Source: Avena insularis
Lineage: Eukaryota; Streptophyta; Magnoliopsida; Poales; Poaceae
DNA length: 64,000 nt
Direction: 5' to 3'
Assembly: GCA_023614405.1 (NCBI GenBank)
Contig: CM042688.1
Location: 445,274,028-445,338,027 of the forward strand
Numbering within the stretch: the stretch's first letter is position 1; each line of letters begins with the position of its first letter. The translations under genes were made by a program, and so were the position numbers. The notes under the pieces are model-generated. The model saw only the letters and a list, made by a program, of their open reading frames with translations. It did not search any database and was not told where the DNA came from. This document shows positions 58,271 to 64,000 of this stretch, one piece after another.

Positions 58271-60869
58271 TAACCTCTCCTTATCCTTTTTGTGTGGTTT
58301 TTGTGCCAAGAATAACCTCTAATGAGAGGGAAGTAAGACTTGGGAAAGTTGTTGTCCCGAAACAGATGTTTGTGCTCCAGTGTAAAAAATCATGAAAAAC
58401 CTCTGAACGTCGGATTGAGCTGGAAGTTATTGTGCTTATGCCCCAGGTTATTATCTAACTTTCATTAGTTTAGCACTTTTCGATTTGAGCAACAGAAGGT
58501 CTTCAAAAAAAGTTTTTACCTGCTGGTCTGTTTTGATAGATTTCTGCCTTTATTTGCATTTGCCTCTTAATCTATTTCTCTTTGAGTTCTCTTTGATCAC
58601 TTGAGCTTTTAGAAGGAATTGCTACAGTACCTTGTGTTTTAATGGAAGTTTTGCTTGTGTTGAAACTAAACCCAAAGACTTATTATTTTGAATACACTAA
58701 TGTTGCTAATGAAGATTGTGTGAAGTTTTGTATGAAGGAAATTTTCAAGTGTAGGGAAGAATAATGTGATGAGATGAAGAATGGATAAAAGCTCAAATCT
58801 TATGGATGCCACCTGTGTCACCCCAAGAAATATTCAAGAAGTACAAGCGTCAAAGCTTGGGGATGCCCAAGGCATCCCCTTCTTTATCAATAAAAATCTC
58901 AGGTTTTCTTCCAAAACACTTTATTTTTTGTTTCATGCACGATTGTGTTGTTCTTGGAACATCTTCGTTTTTGTTTTTAGTTTTCTTTTTTTTGGTATGC
59001 ATAAATAAAGTGGGTGGATCCCTGCATTCATATGTTGTTTCAAATAAGTTTATTTGTTGGAAAAGAGTAGGAAACTTCATGCTTATAAGTGGTATAAAAG
59101 GAACATGTCTTGACTGTGACTTAGACTTTATCATGTCATGCTAGATGTTGCTTTGACCATATGCTTAGTGATTATTGTTGTAGCATGACTTGTTTCAAAC
59201 AATTGAGATTGCTTAATGTGCCTTGAAAGAATCATGCGTTGTTTTAGCATACAAAAGACAAATATTATGGTATTCTCCGTTGATGCTTTATTTGGGTTGA
59301 CTTGGCACATGCTTACACCATGTTAACACTATGAACTAGTCACCATAGCCTCTATGATCATTTAGTTTTTGACTTGGAATATCACTTTATGCTTTATTTA
59401 ATAATGTTTTGTCTCTTTGCATGATTATGGAAATTATTGCTCTGTTAGTTGGTCGCTCATAGTCTTTTGCTAGCCTCCAACTGTACCACGTATGAGTTCC
59501 ACTCATGCATCCAACCTCTAAGAAAACCAAGTTATTCCAAAGAGTCCACTATAAATTCCTATGCATGGTGTGTTACACCATTCCATGTATATTCATGTTT
59601 TTATCTACCTTCCAAATTAAACTTTTGTTATGTGGAAATTAGTGATTAAAGCTCTCACAAACTTGATGGCACACTTTATTTCTTGCACTTAATAAACTTG
59701 AACCATTGTGTCTATCTATGTTGCTTATATGCTTGCACTTTATAAGTTGTGAATTAGCAGAACCATGATACCATAGGGAACGCTTTCAACATTGCACTTA
59801 TTATTCAGTTGATATCATGTTCTTTTGTTTATGGATCCCAACGCTGTGAAATAAAAGGGGAGCTTATAATCTCATGGAGTTTGTATGTGTGTTAGAGGAA
59901 CGCCTGGGCGGCTAGCCTAAGCCATGCCTAATCATAGTTTAAACTGGCACCATAACCATAATGAGTATTCTATGAAGCATCCTCAATAAAAACCTATGGA
60001 AATAGAAAATAAAAAGATCGCTGAGATGCTCATTGTCTGTTGCCTTGTCATTTTGATATGGGAAAGCTCCTATGTCATGGGGCAAGGGGTACCCATTGGC
60101 GGTTCTCCATGATACACATGTACTTACAATGACAAGAACTTACTTGTGACTAAAGTTGAGTAGCATGAGGTTCGGTACTCGTAAGCAAGGGGCATGAGAT
60201 TTTCAACTTATAACTTGTCAAGCATATCCTCATATTTGTGTCACTTTAACCTTAATCACCTCAAGATGCTTATGATATGGGAAATGAGAGCTGAAAGCTA
60301 ATAAGTACCATAATTTTTGGAAGCTCTTTATGATACTTGAAATCCTTGCTTCCCTCTGTGAAGGGCCTTTCTTTTTACTTTTATGTTGAGTCTCTATCTT
60401 CTATATTTATGCACCAATTGAGAGAGCATAGTGGTCATTCTTAGTTTAATGTGCATTTTCCCAAAACTTATTGATTGATTCATAACTCTGATATTGTTTG
60501 TTCGTAAATTATTTCTATCTAGTCACCCTTATGAACTTTGAAGGTGTCCTATGCATTTATGTTTTGCTATATCATGAGGGACAAGGTGAATACCACTTTA
60601 ATTATGTTTTCTATATGTGAAACAAACAAACGTCTTTCAATGCATTGTTATTCACGATATTTTGTTTGTATTTTTTCATGTTACAACATAGTTGTTATGT
60701 CTTATTGTTAGAACTATATCTTTCAAGTTTATGTTAGAGTACTATGATCCCAGCTATCAATGCTTTACAAATACCTTGATCAAGATTGTGATGGTGCATG
60801 TCACCTAAAAATTATTCTTTTTTTCACTTACCTACACGAGAACGAGTAGGAGTTAAGCTTAGGGATGCT
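58271..60869 (+). other. Non-coding interior of the Sabrina-like element
   Basis: AT-rich with only short frames; no RT, integrase or protease motif in any frame. Near 58855-58905 is a CTTGGGGATGCCCAAGGCATCCCC stretch able to form a strong hairpin. The interior ends TTAAGCTTAGGGATGCT just before the 3' LTR. Confidence 0.7.
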
Positions 60870-61649
60870 TGATACGTCGTAAACGTATCTATAATTTTTG
60901 ATGCTCCATGCTAGTTTTATATCAACTATCTTATGATTTGTCTACATTTTGAGATACTTTTATGAATTTTCTGGAACTAACCTATTAACAAGATGCCATA
61001 GTGCCAGTTGCCTGTTTTCTTACGTTTTTGATTTCAGAAAAGGTCGCAAAGAAATATTCTCGAAATTGGACAGGACAAAAGCCAAAGTTCCTATTTTACC
61101 AGAAGACTCACGGAGCCAGAAGACGAGACGGAGACGGGCCATGAGGGGCCCACACCACCTGGTGGCACGGGCCAGGCCAGGCGGCGCCAGGGGGTGGTGT
61201 GGCTTCCTCGGGCACCCACCGACCTTGCCGCTTCGCCTATAAAAGCCTCCTGGGACGAAAACCCTAAGGAGCAGATCAGAATTCCACGAAAAGTTTAGCA
61301 GTGCTGCCGCCACCGAAGAGATTCGGGGGAGAAAAGTCTCTGTTTTGGAACCCTGCCGGGACGGGGAAGTGCCCCCAGAGCCATCTCCATCAACTCCACC
61401 GCCATCTCCATCGCCGTTGCTGACTCCCATGATGAGGAGGGAGTATTTCTCTCTTGAGGCTAAGGGCTCTACCGGTAGCTATGTGTTCATCTCTCTCTAC
61501 GCGTGATCTTACGAGATCATGAGCTTTGTAATCTGTAGATCTATTATGCTACTCAAGTGATTTAATTAATATTTGCTTGTCCCCACGTGTGTGAAGTTAA
61601 TAGTGTGCACACCGTGTGTCACTTTGGCTAAGGTTATAGAAATACTTAT
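60870..61649 (+). repeat. Start of the 3' LTR of the Sabrina-like element
   Basis: TGATACGTCGTAAACG at 60870; collinear with 55884-56670. TATA box TATAAAAG at 61238-61245. It is cut at 61650; CTTAT (61645-61649) is the predicted target duplication of the new insertion. Confidence 0.85.
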
Positions 61650-64000
61650 TGTCAACACCCGGATTTTTAATCCCAGATGCCTGTTATGCCATACATCGCA
61701 ATCCCAGGATTACCATTTTTGTGAGACATAACAGATTGGATATCACAGTACATCATCCATTACAAACCATAATAAGGTCTTACACAAATAAAAGATCTCA
61801 TGATCTAGTCTTAATACAAACAAGCAGCAGAATAATAAGCATAGTAGTGGGCTCCATCTTAAGTGTCATAGGCAATGCTGACGATGGGAAATGATCCTAG
61901 TTGTTGTAGCCGTCCTTCTGTCCATCTTCCTAATAGTCCTCCTCATAGTATGGCCACGGGAATAGCCAGGGATAAAGCCATGAGTACTCTTTAAGTACTC
62001 GCAAACTAACACTAACAAGTAAGGTAGTTCTAGTAGGAATCCTAAGCTCTAGTTTATTTGCAAAAAGCCAGATTTATCCAAACCAAGTTCATAAGTAAGG
62101 AAAACTAAGTAAATGTTCTAAATCACTTTAAGTTGGGAACCTAGTTTTCATATTCACAACCCTGTTGTGGTCAAGTCAAAATCATAGACCACTTCACAAG
62201 TCATTTTGAAAACATCTGACGGCGGAACAGTATGGCCACTCCAACTGTCCATGACCACATACGCGGATATTCGAATAGTTTGACACTCAGTAGAGGTGGT
62301 ACACTTTCACCACAAAATTCGATACATCCGTCAGGGGTAACCCTGAATCATCATACTTAGTATGTGGATAATCAATCATAATCTTTCCTTTACACAGTCT
62401 AGTATAAGATACTCCCCTATGCGCTTGTCCTCCTGGCCATGGCCATCTGCCATCCTGGGCACTACATATATGGACATCATCAAGAGGTAGCCTCAGCTCA
62501 AACCTCTCCCCCGAGGGAACCCATACTAATGCATATAAACTTCCGGCTAAGCCTTACCCAATTCAGGTATTATGGTTGTATGGTAAAATTGGAATGGTAT
62601 CGCATCCGAACCCAACCATCAGTTTTTATAAAGGGATAAGGCTCATGCCTCAACATTTTCACCATCAAATCCATGTGTGTTTCTCAACACATGTCAAAAC
62701 ATTTCAATAGAATGACTCATCATTCCAAGGTTTTCACAACTCATTTTCACCAAGTATTCCCATCTAAAGTGATCAAGTTTTATGCTTAGCACTAGCCACT
62801 AAGTTAAGAGTGTTCACTAATGAGGGATGCTAATCCCAATCTCATGCCATAGAATGACATCTAGTATAGGCCTAGTTTTATACTCTTTATGCTATCTATA
62901 CTACTTTCCAAAATCTCACAAAGCATTAACTAAAAGTAAAGAAACTTTGGTAAAGTAAAAGTAAAGCTTGCAAGTAAAACTTGGGATGGGTATAAATCAA
63001 AGGTATATAACCAAAGCATGCCTAATGCATCTGGATTAGGTTATCTTGCATGGTTAACTTGTATAATTTTAGCTTGCCTTGATTGGTGCAGTGATTAAAG
63101 TTTTCCTCTAGTTCTTCGGGGTAGAACTCCTCCTCCTCGTATCCTTGGTCGGTACTATCGTTTATAAAGGAATACGGGGTACACAATCACCAAACAATAC
63201 TTAACTAATTCTATTAGCACACTAAGGCTCACACTTGATGATCTAGCATCATCACAATCATCACATGAAATAAAGAATTAGTTTTATTTAGTTTAATTGA
63301 GAAAAGTAATTTCTACTCATTGAAATTAATTAAGATTTAATATTCTCCAATTAAAATATGGGATCATGTGGACACATGTCATCACCACATATTATAATAC
63401 ATGGGAATGTGATTTAATGGGTTGGTCATATTTTATAAGGTTTAAGATTATTATTTAAAAGATTTAAAGTGACTAGAAATGCCCTAATAGCATTCTTTTG
63501 GTACTAGCCCAATGTCACTGCATGCAAACTTAGATATTTATACATATTCATATAGATATTATCAAATGTGATTTTTGAGAGTTGGAATCAACTCAAAATC
63601 TATTATGGTTGATTTTTGAAAAATGTTTGAAGTTGCAAACGTCACTATCTTGTTTTTTTTAGTAAAGATTATCTCAAACTCCAAATGAATTAAATCCAAC
63701 GGGCTTGGATAGATATTTTAATTACCTTTCTAGCAAAATTTGAATCATGAAATTTGGTTAAGGGAAACTCTCAAAATTGATTTTTGAATCTAGGGACAGA
63801 ATAGGATTTCAACTAAAAAGGAAAATCCACATTTGAATTCCCTGGGCTACGCGGGAAAGCTAAACGGGCCGACCCAACTACAACGCACAGCGCAACGCGT
63901 GGTTGACAGAGGGGTCCACTAGTCAGTGACATAAACTAAGTGAAGCGGTATCGTTTAACTGGAGCCCTACGATTAGAAGTGAGATCGACGGCTGAGGGTC
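61650..64000 (-). repeat. Minus-strand copy of the Tekay-like LTR, cut by the window end
   Basis: Begins TGTCAACACCCGG, the reverse of the LTR end at 55187, and runs backward along that LTR to the GC-rich part near 52900. It contains the counterpart of 54275-54884 (for example CCGGCTAAGCCTTACCC near 62544). This copy is more diverged than the two LTRs of 42164-55187, so it is a separate insertion. A primer site cannot be seen from this edge, which is the 3' outer end of a minus-strand element or solo LTR. Confidence 0.88.

Larger units (their letters stand above)
30699..64000 (-). mobile_element. LARD-type LTR retrotransposon with nested insertions
   Basis: Minus-strand element made of a 3' LTR (30699-36792), interior (36793-39097) and 5' LTR (39098-42163, then 55188-55883, remainder past the window). 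The LTR is about 6.1 kb and the interior about 2.3 kb with no gag or pol motif. These proportions define large retrotransposon derivatives (LARDs), of which barley Sukkula is the known example. A primer site and polypurine tract are present, so it could be moved by another element's proteins. The 5' LTR is split by the Tekay-like element (42164-55187) and again by the Sabrina-like element (55884 onward). Confidence 0.85.
55884..64000 (+). mobile_element. Sabrina/WHAM-type Athila-lineage LTR retrotransposon
   Basis: Plus-strand element with LTR 55884-57249, interior 57250-60869 and the start of the 3' LTR at 60870, cut at 61650 by another insertion; the remainder is past the window. LTR start TGATACGT(T/C)GTAAA(T/C)GTATCTATAA, the TGGCGTCGTTGCCGGGGA primer site (Athila-type, tRNA-Asp) and the AT-rich interior with a D/E/Y/F-rich protein are as in Triticeae Sabrina/WHAM elements. 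No pol motif lies in the 3.6-kb interior, so this is a non-autonomous form. Confidence 0.85.

Noticed and set aside
1..64000. CRISPR array, bacterial defence system or plasmid-type origin
   Set aside because: No short regularly spaced repeats with unique spacers and no prokaryotic gene layout; the DNA is plant nuclear repeat sequence.

Overview
The window looks like a transposable-element-packed stretch of nuclear DNA from a large-genome grass, probably a Pooideae member (Triticeae or a relative). The reasons are an Angela/BARE/WIS-like Ty1-copia element, a Sabrina/WHAM-type Athila-lineage element with a tRNA-Asp-type primer site, a Tekay-like chromovirus with long LTRs, a CACTA terminus of the CACTACAAGAAA kind, and many short AT-rich MITE-like pieces. 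I found no intact host gene, no rRNA or true tRNA gene, and no CRISPR array. The only host-type coding signal is a broken DUF295/KIB-like (F-box associated beta-propeller) fragment near 14.2-15.0 kb. Family names rest on remembered sequence features and are not database results.

Left part (1-12.8 kb): a tandem array with a period of about 660 bp is broken twice by copia elements of one Angela-like family. A plus-strand LTR ends at 415. A complete but decayed minus-strand element lies at 2428-10960, flanked by a perfect AAAAC target duplication. After the array come three tRNA-like tandem units and a CACTA right terminus ending at 12823.

Middle part (12.8-28.3 kb): low-coding DNA with a 250-bp tandem duplication, the DUF295-like pseudogene, a 212-bp inverted-repeat element, and at least three old LTR copies of one family (called A here). 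Two are on the minus strand (17.2 and 19.6 kb) and one is on the plus strand (25.7-27.9 kb, with a primer site). Another LTR (B) ending at 25607 interrupts a small copia LTR edge.

Right part (28.3-64 kb): nested insertions. A gag-only element (D, LTR 28350-28891) is interrupted at 30699 by a minus-strand LARD-type element with a 6.1-kb LTR and only 2.3 kb of apparently non-coding interior. The LARD's right LTR was then hit by a 13-kb Tekay-like Ty3-gypsy element (42164-55187, target duplication CCGTT) and by a Sabrina-like element (from 55884). The right LTR of the Sabrina-like element was hit in turn by a minus-strand copy of the Tekay-like LTR (from 61650 to the window end).

All gag-pol regions carry stops or frameshifts, so no element here looks autonomous. 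The most interesting relationship is between the LARD and the Tekay-like element. They share collinear LTR blocks, a near-palindromic motif before the polypurine tract, the same LTR start and the same type of primer site, which suggests the LARD was moved by Tekay-lineage machinery.
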